Part shown: positions 7,942 through 15,300 of the stretch, piece by piece
Numbering within the stretch: the first letter of the stretch is position 1
How the letters are laid out: every line of letters starts with the position of its first letter
NCBI GenBank assembly: GCA_041665065.1
Contig: JBAYJM010000011.1
Span: 1 to 39,192, forward strand
Reading direction: 5' to 3'
Origin: JBAYJM01 sp041665065
GTDB taxonomy: Bacteria > Patescibacteriota > Patescibacteriia > 2-01-FULL-39-33
DNA length: 39,192 bases
Translations under genes and position numbers: made by a program
The notes under the pieces: generated by a model
What the model was told of the DNA's origin: nothing
Seen by the model: the letters and a program-made list of their open reading frames with translations, nothing else
The model's database searches: none

Positions 7942-8487
7942 ATGGCCAAACAAACTTTGCAACTGGGCCGACGGTGGTATGTAATCCACACGTATTCGGG
8001 CCTGGAGGAAGCTGTAGAGCACAATTTAAGGCAAAGAATAGAATCCATGGACATGGAGGATAAAATTTTTAATATTATTATCCCCAAAGAGAAAAAAATT
8101 CGTATTAAAAACGGCAAAAGGAAAGTTGTTGAAGAAAAAATCTATCCCGGATATATTTTGGTTGAGATGATAGTAACTGACGATTCTTGGTATGTCGTAA
8201 GAAATACGCCTCACGTAACGGGATTCGTCGGATCAGGAACAACCCCGACTCCGATTTCAGAAGATGAAATAAAATCATTACAAAAAAGAATGGGCGTTGA
8301 TGAACCTGAATATCAAATTGATGTTGCCAAAGGTGACCCAGTTAGAATTTCCGATGGTCCGTTTAAAAACATGGAAGGCAAAATTATGGAAATTGATGAA
8401 AGCCGAGGCAAGGTTAAAGTGCTGATTTCAATGTTTGGAAGAGAGACACCGGTTGAATTAGACTTCTTACAGATTAAGAAAATATAA
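7942..8487 (+). CDS. nusG: Transcription termination/antitermination factor NusG
   Basis: 181 aa, normal length. The NGN domain (residues ~8-115) has RRWYVIHTYSGLEEAVEHNL and YPGYILVEM; the C-terminal KOW domain (~125-178) has GDPVRISDGPFKNMEGKI and the SMFGRETPVELDF end. NusG binds the RNA polymerase clamp to support elongation, and links it to Rho or ribosomal S10 via KOW. The leader AAGGAAATTAACTAA places a weak SD about 13 bases before the ATG. It is separated from rplK by an AT-rich palindromic stretch (8491-8600). Confidence 0.96.
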   Translation: MAKQTLQLGRRWYVIHTYSGLEEAVEHNLRQRIESMDMEDKIFNIIIPKEKKIRIKNGKRKVVEEKIYPGYILVEMIVTDDSWYVVRNTPHVTGFVGSGTTPTPISEDEIKSLQKRMGVDEPEYQIDVAKGDPVRISDGPFKNMEGKIMEIDESRGKVKVLISMFGRETPVELDFLQIKKI

Positions 8488-8490
8488 GAT

Positions 8491-8600
8491 AATTTTTAAT
8501 TTCAAATTTTTAATTTTATAAATAAATTCTAATGCTTTAATTTTTAAACATCTGCGCTTCTCACTTGTTTATTAGCATCAAAATTTAGAAATTAAAAATT
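8491..8600. repeat. AT-rich palindromic element between nusG and rplK
   Basis: Perfect 13-bp inverted termini, AATTTTTAATTTC at 8491-8503 and its complement at 8588-8600, enclose further loosely paired sequence (ATGCT...AGCAT near the tip). It is followed by short direct repeats of ACAAAATT up to the rplK start. This resembles a non-coding miniature repeat; whether copies exist elsewhere in the genome cannot be seen here. Confidence 0.5.
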
Positions 8601-8635
8601 ATTTAAAAATTACAAAATTACAAAATTATAAGCAT

Positions 8636-9067
8636 ATGGCAAAAGTAAAAAAAATTAAGACAATTATAAAATTACAAATTCCTGGCGGAGGTGCCAATCC
8701 AGCGCCTCCAGTCGGTCCTGCTTTGGGCCAACACGGATTGAATATTGCAGAGTTCTGCCAAAAATTCAATGCCGCAACCCAAAAAACACCTGGCGATATT
8801 ATTCCTGCAGAAATTACTGTTTATGAAGACAGGACTTACGACTTCATCCTAAAAACCCCTCCAGCTGCCGAATTAATAAAAAAGGCTGCGGGAATTAAGA
8901 GCGGATCCGGTAAACCCCTTAAAGAAAAGGTTGGCAAAATCAGCAAAAAACAGGTTGAAGAAATTGCCAAAATCAAACTAGTTGATTTGAATACAACCAA
9001 TTTAGAATCAGCCATGAGAAGCATTGAAGGCACAGCACGACAAATGGGTGTAGAAATAACAAAGTAA
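8636..9067 (+). CDS. rplK: 50S ribosomal protein L11
   Basis: 143 aa, standard length. The N-terminal domain carries IKLQIPGGGANPAPPVGPAL and GQHGLNIAEFCQKFNA, the hinge TPGDIIPAEITVYEDRTYDF, and the C-terminal rRNA-binding domain SKKQVEEIAKIKLVDLN. L11 binds the GTPase-associated centre of 23S rRNA and supports elongation-factor action and termination. No SD precedes the ATG. The L1-type leader follows immediately after the stop. Confidence 0.97.
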   Translation: MAKVKKIKTIIKLQIPGGGANPAPPVGPALGQHGLNIAEFCQKFNAATQKTPGDIIPAEITVYEDRTYDFILKTPPAAELIKKAAGIKSGSGKPLKEKVGKISKKQVEEIAKIKLVDLNTTNLESAMRSIEGTARQMGVEITK

Positions 9068-9076
9068 TTAATTAAA

Positions 9077-9109
9077 GTGGGAGTTCGCCGGGGCGAACGA
9101 TTGAACCAC
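9077..9109 (+). promoter_or_regulatory. L1-binding mRNA leader mimicking the 23S rRNA L1 site
   Basis: Between rplK and rplA, GTGG (9077-9080) pairs with CCAC (9106-9109); inside are an asymmetric loop (GAG-side against CGATTGAA) and a 6-bp stem GTTCGC/GCGAAC closed by CGGG. E. coli 23S rRNA helices 76-78 have GTGGGAG on one strand and CGACCTTGAAATACCAC on the other; the leader keeps GTGGGAG, CGA-TTGAA and CCAC. L1 is known to repress its own mRNA through such mimics. Here the site would act mainly on rplA, 14 bases downstream. Confidence 0.8.
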
Positions 9110-9123
9110 ATAAATATAAAAAT

Positions 9124-9819
9124 ATGAAAAAAGTAGAGCACGCCAAGTCAAAAAGATTTAAAGAACTTGAAGTCTTGGTAGACAAAAGCAAATCCTATGG
9201 CATTGAAGAGGCTGTAGAGTTAGCACAAAAAACTTCAAATACCAAGTTTGATTCTGGTATTGAGGTACACGTTAAATTAGGAATAAACCCTAAAAAAACC
9301 GACCAGCTCGTAAGAAGCAGTGTTGCTTTGCCAAATGGCAATGGAAAATCAGTAAGGGTTGCTGTAATTACCACAGATGCCACCCAGCAAAAAGCAGCCA
9401 AAGCGGCAGGAGCTGAACTTATCGGCGATCAAGATATTTTAAACGACATCAAGGCTGGCAAAATCGACTTTGACGTTTTGGTGGCAACTCCTGATTCCAT
9501 GAAATTACTTGCCCCTATTGCTAAAATTTTAGGTCCAAAAGGCTTGATGCCTAACCCAAAAGATGGCACAGTAACACAAAATATCGGTGATGCAGTTACA
9601 AGCCTTAAAAAAGGCAAGGTTAGCTTTAAAAATGATGACTCAGCAAATATTCATGTTATGATCGGCAAAGCCTCATTTGAAACTCCAAAGTTAATTGAAA
9701 ACTACAAAGCCTTAATAGATAGTATTTTAAAAGCTAAACCTACCGGCGCCAAAGGTTCCTACATCAAGAGCGTAAACATAGCCAGCACCATGGGACCCGG
9801 CATAAAAGTCTCATTATAA
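9124..9819 (+). CDS. rplA: 50S ribosomal protein L1
   Basis: 231 aa, full length. Domain I shows SYGIEEAVELAQKTSNTKFD and the conserved VHVKLGINPKKTDQLVR; domain II follows GNGKSVRVAV. The signature GPKGLMPNPKDGTVT and the RNA-binding C-terminal part GKVSFKNDDSANIHVMIGK are intact. L1 binds the mobile L1 stalk of 23S rRNA, aids tRNA exit, and represses its own mRNA. The operon ends 12 bases later in a terminator; rplJ-rplL do not follow, unlike in many bacteria. Confidence 0.97.
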   Translation: MKKVEHAKSKRFKELEVLVDKSKSYGIEEAVELAQKTSNTKFDSGIEVHVKLGINPKKTDQLVRSSVALPNGNGKSVRVAVITTDATQQKAAKAAGAELIGDQDILNDIKAGKIDFDVLVATPDSMKLLAPIAKILGPKGLMPNPKDGTVTQNIGDAVTSLKKGKVSFKNDDSANIHVMIGKASFETPKLIENYKALIDSILKAKPTGAKGSYIKSVNIASTMGPGIKVSL

Positions 9820-9831
9820 TTTTATCCTTAG

Positions 9832-9857
9832 AAAGCCCGCCAAAAGCGGGCTTTTTT
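9832..9857 (+). terminator. Terminator of the secE-rplA operon
   Basis: AAAGCCCGC-CAAAA-GCGGGCTTT followed by further T residues; perfect 9-bp stem. Confidence 0.9.
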
Positions 9858-9874
9858 ATTTAATTTATTTTTAC

Positions 9875-9883
9875 TTATCCACA
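9875..9883 (+). promoter_or_regulatory. Perfect DnaA box TTATCCACA
   Basis: Exact DnaA 9-mer in the gap between the rplA terminator and the promoter of the thymidylate operon, 40 bases before its -35. DnaA controls nucleotide genes such as nrd in some bacteria; a regulatory role here is only inferred. Confidence 0.45.
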
Positions 9884-9922
9884 TCCATTTTTTATCAATA
9901 AAATTAAGGTTAAAAACAGCTT

Positions 9923-9949
9923 TTGACAAACACTGATTTGTGATAAAAT
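9923..9949 (+). promoter_or_regulatory. Promoter of the thymidylate operon
   Basis: TTGACA (9923-9928) and TAAAAT (9944-9949) with a short 15-base spacer. The spacer holds a small inverted repeat ACAAA...TTTGT, a possible operator. The deaminase ATG lies 26 bases after the -10. Confidence 0.5.
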
Positions 9950-9975
9950 GTTAATGATTATTTAAAACTCTTTAT

Positions 9976-10482
9976 ATGGAAAATAAAACCAACTCCAGAC
10001 AGGATAGGCTATCTTGGGATGAATGCTTCATGCAAATGGCAATTCTCATTTCCAAGCGATCTGCCGATCCAAATACTCAGTCTGGAGCCTGTATTATTAA
10101 TGATAAAAATATCGTCATTGGCCTCGGCTATAACGGCTGGCCCAGAGGAATTGACACGGAAGCATTGCCCTGGGAACGTGAAGGCGATTTGGTCGACACA
10201 AAATATGCCTATGTGGTCCACGCCGAAGAAAATGCCATATATAATGCCAATGCGGAAACCAATAATTCTAGATTATACTGTACCCTTTTCCCATGTAATG
10301 AGTGCTCAAAAACAATCATTCAATCGGGCATAAAAGAAATAATTTTTGACTCCGACAAATATCATGATAACCCTAACTGGCAAGCATCAAGAAAACTACT
10401 AGATTTGGCGGGAGTAAAATACAGACAATATATACCGGAATATAAGATGAATTTTGAAGATAAAAATCATGGAACAAACTAA
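9976..10482 (+). CDS. dCMP/cytidine deaminase family protein, probable dCMP deaminase
   Basis: 168 aa. Zinc site: HAE at residues 82-84 (H ligand, E proton shuttle) and PCNEC at 106-110 (two Cys ligands). The N-terminal part SWDECFMQMAILISKRSADP and the GYNGWPRG motif match deoxycytidylate deaminases (ComEB/DCTD type), which convert dCMP to dUMP. It is the first gene of a five-gene run ending in thyX, so it would supply dUMP for ThyX. The next gene starts within its last 14 bases, which suggests translational coupling. Confidence 0.88.
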   Translation: MENKTNSRQDRLSWDECFMQMAILISKRSADPNTQSGACIINDKNIVIGLGYNGWPRGIDTEALPWEREGDLVDTKYAYVVHAEENAIYNANAETNNSRLYCTLFPCNECSKTIIQSGIKEIIFDSDKYHDNPNWQASRKLLDLAGVKYRQYIPEYKMNFEDKNHGTN

Positions 10483-11050
10483 CACAATAATTGCAGTGGT
10501 GGGTTTGCCTGGATCTGGAAAATCAGAAGTAGTCAGATTTATGCAAAACAAAGGTTTTTTTAAAATCTATTTTGGAGCAGTAACCTTTGATGAAATTGAA
10601 AAAAGAGGCCTTGAGACAAATGAGAAAAACGAGAGAATGGTAAGAGAAGAGTTAAGAGCAAATTTAGGCATGGGCGCTTACGCTATTTTGAATATTGAAA
10701 AAATCAGAAATGCGTTTGAAAATGGAAACGTCGTCATAGAAAGCATGTATTCCTGGCAGGAATACCAAATATTAAAAGAAGAATTTAAAGATAACTTTTC
10801 GGTTATTGCAGTTTATGCCTCTCCCGCAACAAGATATGACAGAATTGTCAGAAGAAAAGAAATACAAAACAACAAGGAACGCTTATTTAATCTGGAAGAA
10901 GTAAAAAGCCGAGATAAGGCTCAAATAGAAAATTTAGCAATCGCAGGACCGATTGCCATAGCCGATTTTACTATTATTAATGAAACCGGCATGGAGGATT
11001 TATACAAACAAATTGATCAATTAATGGAAAAATTAAATGTTCAAAAATAA
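10469..11050 (+). CDS. P-loop nucleotide kinase-like protein
   Basis: 193 aa. An intact Walker A GLPGSGKS lies near residues 12-19, followed by alpha/beta segments; RYDRIVRRK (lid-like arginines) and IADFTIINETG close the fold. It resembles the AAA_18/dephospho-CoA-kinase-like and archaeal UPF0200 families of small NMP-type kinases. Location between dCMP deaminase and thymidylate kinase suggests a (deoxy)nucleotide substrate, but this is context only. I start at the ATG at 10469; a TTG at 10454 would add five residues. The 3' end overlaps tmk by 14 bases. Confidence 0.65.
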   Translation: MEQTNTIIAVVGLPGSGKSEVVRFMQNKGFFKIYFGAVTFDEIEKRGLETNEKNERMVREELRANLGMGAYAILNIEKIRNAFENGNVVIESMYSWQEYQILKEEFKDNFSVIAVYASPATRYDRIVRRKEIQNNKERLFNLEEVKSRDKAQIENLAIAGPIAIADFTIINETGMEDLYKQIDQLMEKLNVQK

Positions 11051-11654
11051 ATACAAAGGAAAATTTATTGCAATTGAAGGCATTGACGGATCTGGAGCTA
11101 CTGGACAAGTCATAAAGCTAAGTGAGTATTTTCATACTGAAAAAATACCAGCTTTTTTTACCCAAGAACCCACGAATAATGTCATTGGCGGAATTGCCAG
11201 AGGCTGCCTTTCCGGAGACTTTAAGGTTGCCAGCGCCGCCGGACTTCAATTATTATTTGCGGCAGACAGAGCCAACCACCTGGAAAAAGAAATTATTCCC
11301 GCGCTTGAAGCCGGCACAAACGTAATTACTAAAAGATATTTTTTATCATCAATCGCTTACGGCTCAGTATTAATCAATGACCGCGATTGGCTTTGGAAAA
11401 TCAACGATCAATTTTTAATGCCTGATTTGACGATCTTGCTTAAAATATCAGCCAAAACCAGAATGCAAAGAATCGGACAGAACAATTTAGAATTGAACTT
11501 ATTTACTGATGAAGAAAGCTTGCAAAAAGTTTGGGAAAACTATGAAATAATCGCCAAAAAATATCCTAATATTATCATTGTAGACGCCGACAAATCCCAA
11601 GAAGAAGTTTTTAGCGAAGTAAAAAACGCAGTTATCAATTTAATTAAAGAATAA
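11037..11654 (+). CDS. tmk: Thymidylate kinase with an atypical P-loop
   Basis: 205 aa, typical for dTMP kinase, which makes dTDP from dTMP. The fold is recognisable from FIAIEGIDGSG, TQEPTNN (the EP motif), FAADRANHLEKEIIPAL and the end of the DRY region. Two normally key residues differ: the P-loop reads GIDGSGATGQ, with Ala21 where family members have the phosphate-binding Lys, and the DRY motif is K99-R-Y. The substitution of Asp by Lys might place a compensating positive charge near the active site; this is speculation. The gene overlaps its neighbours at both ends (14 and 1 bases). Confidence 0.8.
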   Translation: MFKNKYKGKFIAIEGIDGSGATGQVIKLSEYFHTEKIPAFFTQEPTNNVIGGIARGCLSGDFKVASAAGLQLLFAADRANHLEKEIIPALEAGTNVITKRYFLSSIAYGSVLINDRDWLWKINDQFLMPDLTILLKISAKTRMQRIGQNNLELNLFTDEESLQKVWENYEIIAKKYPNIIIVDADKSQEEVFSEVKNAVINLIKE

Positions 11655-12643
11655 TGATTGACCTCGTCATCAGCGGTCCGGACATGAGTGGGACGGGAAC
11701 TCAGGTCAATGACTTAATTAATTTTTTTATTTCACAAGGCAAAAAAGTCAGAGACATAAGGGGAACAGAAATTGACGCCCTTTTCCATGCTCAAATATTT
11801 GAAAATTTGAATGAAAATTATTTAAACTTGAAGGATTTTTTAGAAAATTCCAGTGATGATTATTTAAAAAAAGAGTTTATTTACCAGGCGCACAAGCTAC
11901 TGACTGGAGGAGGAACAAATCAAGATTTGAAAATTTCTTCCTGCATAAAAAACGATGTTAGTACATATATTGACCCCGATTCTGCCGATGTTTGGATAAT
12001 GGAAGAACCGACCAAAAGAGGCGCTGGGCAGGTAAATAGAACCATAGAACAGCAAAGAACGAGATATAACGACAAATTAAACGCCACAGCCGCAGCTCTT
12101 TGCCATCAGACTTACAGAACGGATGAATTTCTAAGATTTAGAAAGATACTGCGAGAAAATAATAAGATTATAATAAGAAGCCGGAGCGAAGAATCTGCCT
12201 GTTACCAAATTTTTGATAAAGATTTTATATCAAATGGCATTTCCCGGGAAGAATACATAAATTTGCCCGGCCATAAAATCGCCTTTGGGAATCCTCCGAC
12301 CCATATTTTTATTGTTTGCGCAAGTCCGGATTGGTCAAGAGAAGAATTTTTAAGCCTTAAAAAAGAAAGGAGCTACGGCAGATTAATTGATGACCATGAG
12401 ATAAATGTTGATTACCAATTATGCGTCAACAGAAGATACTCAACTGATTGGTTTGAGGGTCTATATAAAGAAGCTTGTGAAAAATACAATTCAAAATTAC
12501 CAGATATTGCTAAGTTTTATATGTACGATAGCAAGGAAGAAATAAAAAATAAGATGGAAGAAAAAATTAAATCAATTTTAAAATATGAATACTTTTCACC
12601 AGCCGACAATTTTGGCGCATACGCAGGGCAATCTGCTTCCTGA
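11654..12643 (+). CDS. Second, extended thymidylate-kinase-like protein
   Basis: 329 aa. Starts LVISGPDMSGTGTQVNDLI, aligned with the GxDGSGKxTQ P-loop of thymidylate kinases but with Thr14 in place of Lys. It also keeps a EEPT motif (IMEEPTKRG) and a RSRSEESACYQ stretch equivalent to DRYxxSxxAYQ. It is over 100 residues longer than normal thymidylate kinase, with an insert between strands and an unassigned C-terminal part. It starts on the last base of the preceding tmk stop (TAATG). It may be an inactive partner, a kinase using another phosphate-binding residue, or a kinase for a modified nucleotide; sequence alone does not decide. Confidence 0.6.
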   Translation: MIDLVISGPDMSGTGTQVNDLINFFISQGKKVRDIRGTEIDALFHAQIFENLNENYLNLKDFLENSSDDYLKKEFIYQAHKLLTGGGTNQDLKISSCIKNDVSTYIDPDSADVWIMEEPTKRGAGQVNRTIEQQRTRYNDKLNATAAALCHQTYRTDEFLRFRKILRENNKIIIRSRSEESACYQIFDKDFISNGISREEYINLPGHKIAFGNPPTHIFIVCASPDWSREEFLSLKKERSYGRLIDDHEINVDYQLCVNRRYSTDWFEGLYKEACEKYNSKLPDIAKFYMYDSKEEIKNKMEEKIKSILKYEYFSPADNFGAYAGQSAS

Positions 12644-13583
12644 CACCATTTCAGTAATCGAAGGGGCTGCCAGAACTTGCTATAAATCACACGACAAAAT
12701 TACTGATGATTCGGCTGAAAAATTAGTCCGGGCTTTAGTTTCACGCGGCCATGAAAGCGTCATTGAACATTCATGGTTCGTTTTTTCGTTTGATAAAAAA
12801 TATTTCGAAGACAAACGACTGCAAGAATACTTTTTAAAAGTTTTTTTAACTAATAATCTGTTAATTTTAACAGAATCGGATGATAGATTTTTACTCAGCG
12901 GAAATGCCAGAATGTTTCGAGATTACTTTAAAAAATTAAAAAATATTTCCGAAGAAGATATTTTTATACTCAATGAACTTAAAGACAAAATCAAAGTTCT
13001 TTTTGAAGACATAACATTAACATCAAATGTTTCTTCAATAAAAGGCATTTCTCTTTGCCCCAATATCACATATTCCAAAGAAGAAAAAATGAAGCACTGG
13101 TGGGCTGTTGTCAGAATGGTTAGCTCGAGAGCTTTTACTCATCATCTTGTCAGGCATAGAAGATGCGCTTTTTCCCAAGAATCACAAAGATACTGTGATG
13201 AAAGCGGATTTTTTAGCAATAGCTACTATATAATTCCTCCGTCAATTGAAAACGCCAACCTGGCTGGCGACTATAAAAATAAGATGAATCAAATCAATAG
13301 CTGGTATATCGAATTGAGAGACCGACTCATTGATTCAGGCAAGACCATGGCCAATGAGGACGCCAGATTTCTATTGCCAAACGCCGTTGCCTCAGAAATT
13401 GTCATGTCATGCAATTTGGAAGAGTGGTGGTGGTTTTTTAAGATGCGCTGCGAGATTCACGCTCAATGGGAAATCAGGCAAATTGCCCTAGAAATTTTAC
13501 TCAAATTTAAACAAATATTTCCTGGCTGTTTTGATGATTTTGAAATCGCTCCGGATGGCCTTAGTGCTATCCCCCGTCAATAG
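12585..13583 (+). CDS. thyX: Flavin-dependent thymidylate synthase ThyX
   Basis: 332 aa, versus about 220-250 for most ThyX. ThyX methylates dUMP to dTMP using FAD and methylene-tetrahydrofolate. Seen: the first strand PTILAHT..., AARTCYKS, RGHESVIEHSWF, the ThyX motif R190-H-R-R-C-A-F-S-Q-E-S-Q-R-Y with the active-site Ser, and the C-terminal LLPNAVASEIVMSCNLEEWW plus HAQWEIRQIA. The extra length is mostly an insert at about residues 112-175. The start at MNTFHQPTILAHT is needed for the first beta strand, so the 59-base overlap with the upstream gene is real. A DnaA box begins one base after the stop. Confidence 0.93.
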   Translation: MNTFHQPTILAHTQGNLLPDTISVIEGAARTCYKSHDKITDDSAEKLVRALVSRGHESVIEHSWFVFSFDKKYFEDKRLQEYFLKVFLTNNLLILTESDDRFLLSGNARMFRDYFKKLKNISEEDIFILNELKDKIKVLFEDITLTSNVSSIKGISLCPNITYSKEEKMKHWWAVVRMVSSRAFTHHLVRHRRCAFSQESQRYCDESGFFSNSYYIIPPSIENANLAGDYKNKMNQINSWYIELRDRLIDSGKTMANEDARFLLPNAVASEIVMSCNLEEWWWFFKMRCEIHAQWEIRQIALEILLKFKQIFPGCFDDFEIAPDGLSAIPRQ

Positions 13584-13611
13584 TTATCCACAGCTTATCC
13601 TTTGTTATAAA
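13584..13611 (+). promoter_or_regulatory. DnaA box and extended -10 promoter of the dnaA-like gene
   Basis: Exact DnaA box TTATCCACA at 13584-13592 directly after the thyX stop. An extended -10, TG-N-TATAAA (13603-13611), follows; its poor -35 position coincides with the DnaA box. This arrangement would allow DnaA to repress or activate the gene, as known for dnaA autoregulation elsewhere. Confidence 0.5.
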
Positions 13612-13647
13612 GCCAAAAAAAGAATAAGTTATTAAGAGGACATTCTT

Positions 13648-13700
13648 CCAAAACGAGCCCTGTCGGCTCAAAGAAAGAGGAATCCCTCTTTTTGTTTTGG
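13648..13700 (+). ncRNA. Candidate three-way-junction leader of the dnaA-like mRNA
   Basis: Outer stem CCAAAAC (13648-13654) with GTTTTGG (13694-13700); inner hairpin GAGCC-CTGTC-GGCTC (13655-13669); second inner hairpin AAAGAGG-AATC-CCTCTTT (13674-13691). All stems are perfect. The second hairpin followed by T residues could alternatively be an attenuator terminator. No known riboswitch class is recognised. Confidence 0.5.
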
Positions 13701-13754
13701 GAGTCTAACCAGCACATTTTACGTTCAAAACCACAACAACTAAGGAGATGGGTT

Positions 13755-15245
13755 ATGACAACGACACAAACTGGGTCGTTGTTGCAACGACCCATACCAG
13801 ACAATCAATCGACCCTAAACGCTTGGGAGCAAATTCAACAATCCCTTGAAGAAACTTTGGGTGAACATATCTACAGGGGCTGGTTTGCTCATTCTAGAAT
13901 GGAATCCCTTGAGGGAGGCGTCTTAACAATTGGATTGCCAAGCGAGTACTTCGCCACCCAAATACGTAACCACTACCAGGATTTGATAGATAAAATTTAC
14001 CTAACTCTTCCTGATTTAGAAGTTGGTGAGGTTAGGTTTATTGTCTGTCAATCAACCGCAGTTGAAGCAGTTGAACAAGGAATTCAGATCGGAAGCAAGT
14101 CTGAGTACACAGCACCAGTCCAACCGAGACTGTCATACAACGAGCCACCAAGGACATTGGAGGCACACGTTGAACATGATGGCAACAGAACCGCACTACT
14201 TCTCGCAAGAGCAGTAGCTGAAGCCGACCCCGGTAGCGTATTCCCCTTCTTCATCATTGTAGGTGAACCGGCAACCGGAAAAACCTTGCTGATGACAGCA
14301 ATGTGGAACCGTATGAAGGCTCACCAAAGATGCAAACCTTCCTTTAAGCCTAGGGCCTTTACCACGCGCCGTTTCAAAAACGATTATGTTAATGGCAGCA
14401 GGGAAAAAGGAAAGGATGGTCTCAAGTGGCTTGATGAACTTCCAGATTGCGACCTACTGTGCTTTGATGATTTTCATATCCTATCTGGAGGTTCTCCAAG
14501 CACACAAGAAGTGATTTTGGGTTTAGTTAAAGACTTCGTTCAAAGAAACCCTAAGGGGCAGGTCATCATGACGATGAACTGTCATCCGTGCAATTTTAAG
14601 GTTTCTTATAAGTCAGAATACGCAAAGAAAGGAGATGAAAACCCCGCAAAGTGGATGGAATCCATTCTTCGAGGTGCATGTGTAGTTACTATTCGACCAC
14701 CCAACTCCGAAGCGCTCCTCAAGATTGCCAAGCTCAAAGTTAGCACCTGGAAAGATGTCTCAATCACAACGGAAGCTATCCAAGCAATCATCGATGGCTT
14801 GGGCGACGGAGACTCCAGAGAGATTGATATCATTCTTTCTACATGCTACACTCTAGCATTCCTTGGCAATAAAGTGGTTGATGCGAATTTAGTTTCACGG
14901 GTGGTTAAAGATCGTACCGGCAAATCCACACCCAAACCCGTAACGGCAGGATTAATCATCGAAACGACAGCTGGCTTTTTCGGACTCAAGGTCTCAGAAA
15001 TGAAAGGCCACTCTCGTGAGAAAAAATACTGCCAACCCAGACAGGTTGCAATGTCATTGTGCTTTCTGCACCTGAAAATGACCGATCCAGAAATCGGCAA
15101 GATTTTTGGCAAGGACAGGGCCACGGTCTGTAACGCTCGATCAAGCGTGACCAAAAAACTCGAAACGGACGACCGATTCGCAGAGCAATTTGAGGATCTT
15201 CAACGCCGTCTAGGGTTAGTGCCTATGACTATGCCATTAGAATAA
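13755..15245 (+). CDS. Divergent DnaA-like replication initiator/AAA+ protein
   Basis: 496 aa from the ATG at 13755, which has a strong SD (AAGGAG, 7 bases upstream). Domain I (~22-85): AWEQIQQSLEETLGEHIYRG. Linker ~86-160. AAA+ domain III: Walker A GEPATGKT (170-177), Walker B DLLCFDDFHIL (~233). Domain IV (~410-490) ends MTDPEIGKIFGKDRATV, aligned to the DnaA signature FGGRDHTTV; His-Thr becomes Arg-Ala, residues that contact DnaA boxes in E. coli. The residues between Walker A and B also differ from normal DnaA. Codon use is clearly richer in G and C than in thyX or gatB. No dnaN, rpmH or rnpA is nearby. It may be the main initiator, or a second acquired DnaA-like protein. Confidence 0.75.
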   Translation: MTTTQTGSLLQRPIPDNQSTLNAWEQIQQSLEETLGEHIYRGWFAHSRMESLEGGVLTIGLPSEYFATQIRNHYQDLIDKIYLTLPDLEVGEVRFIVCQSTAVEAVEQGIQIGSKSEYTAPVQPRLSYNEPPRTLEAHVEHDGNRTALLLARAVAEADPGSVFPFFIIVGEPATGKTLLMTAMWNRMKAHQRCKPSFKPRAFTTRRFKNDYVNGSREKGKDGLKWLDELPDCDLLCFDDFHILSGGSPSTQEVILGLVKDFVQRNPKGQVIMTMNCHPCNFKVSYKSEYAKKGDENPAKWMESILRGACVVTIRPPNSEALLKIAKLKVSTWKDVSITTEAIQAIIDGLGDGDSREIDIILSTCYTLAFLGNKVVDANLVSRVVKDRTGKSTPKPVTAGLIIETTAGFFGLKVSEMKGHSREKKYCQPRQVAMSLCFLHLKMTDPEIGKIFGKDRATVCNARSSVTKKLETDDRFAEQFEDLQRRLGLVPMTMPLE

Positions 15246-15282
15246 GCCTCGACAACGAAAGGAGAATGTCGAGGCCTTTTTT
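15246..15282 (+). terminator. Terminator of the dnaA-like gene
   Basis: GCCTCGACA (15246-15254) pairs perfectly with TGTCGAGGC (15267-15275), followed by seven T. It starts immediately after the stop codon. Confidence 0.9.
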
Positions 15283-15300
15283 ATTTACAAAAGCCAGCAG

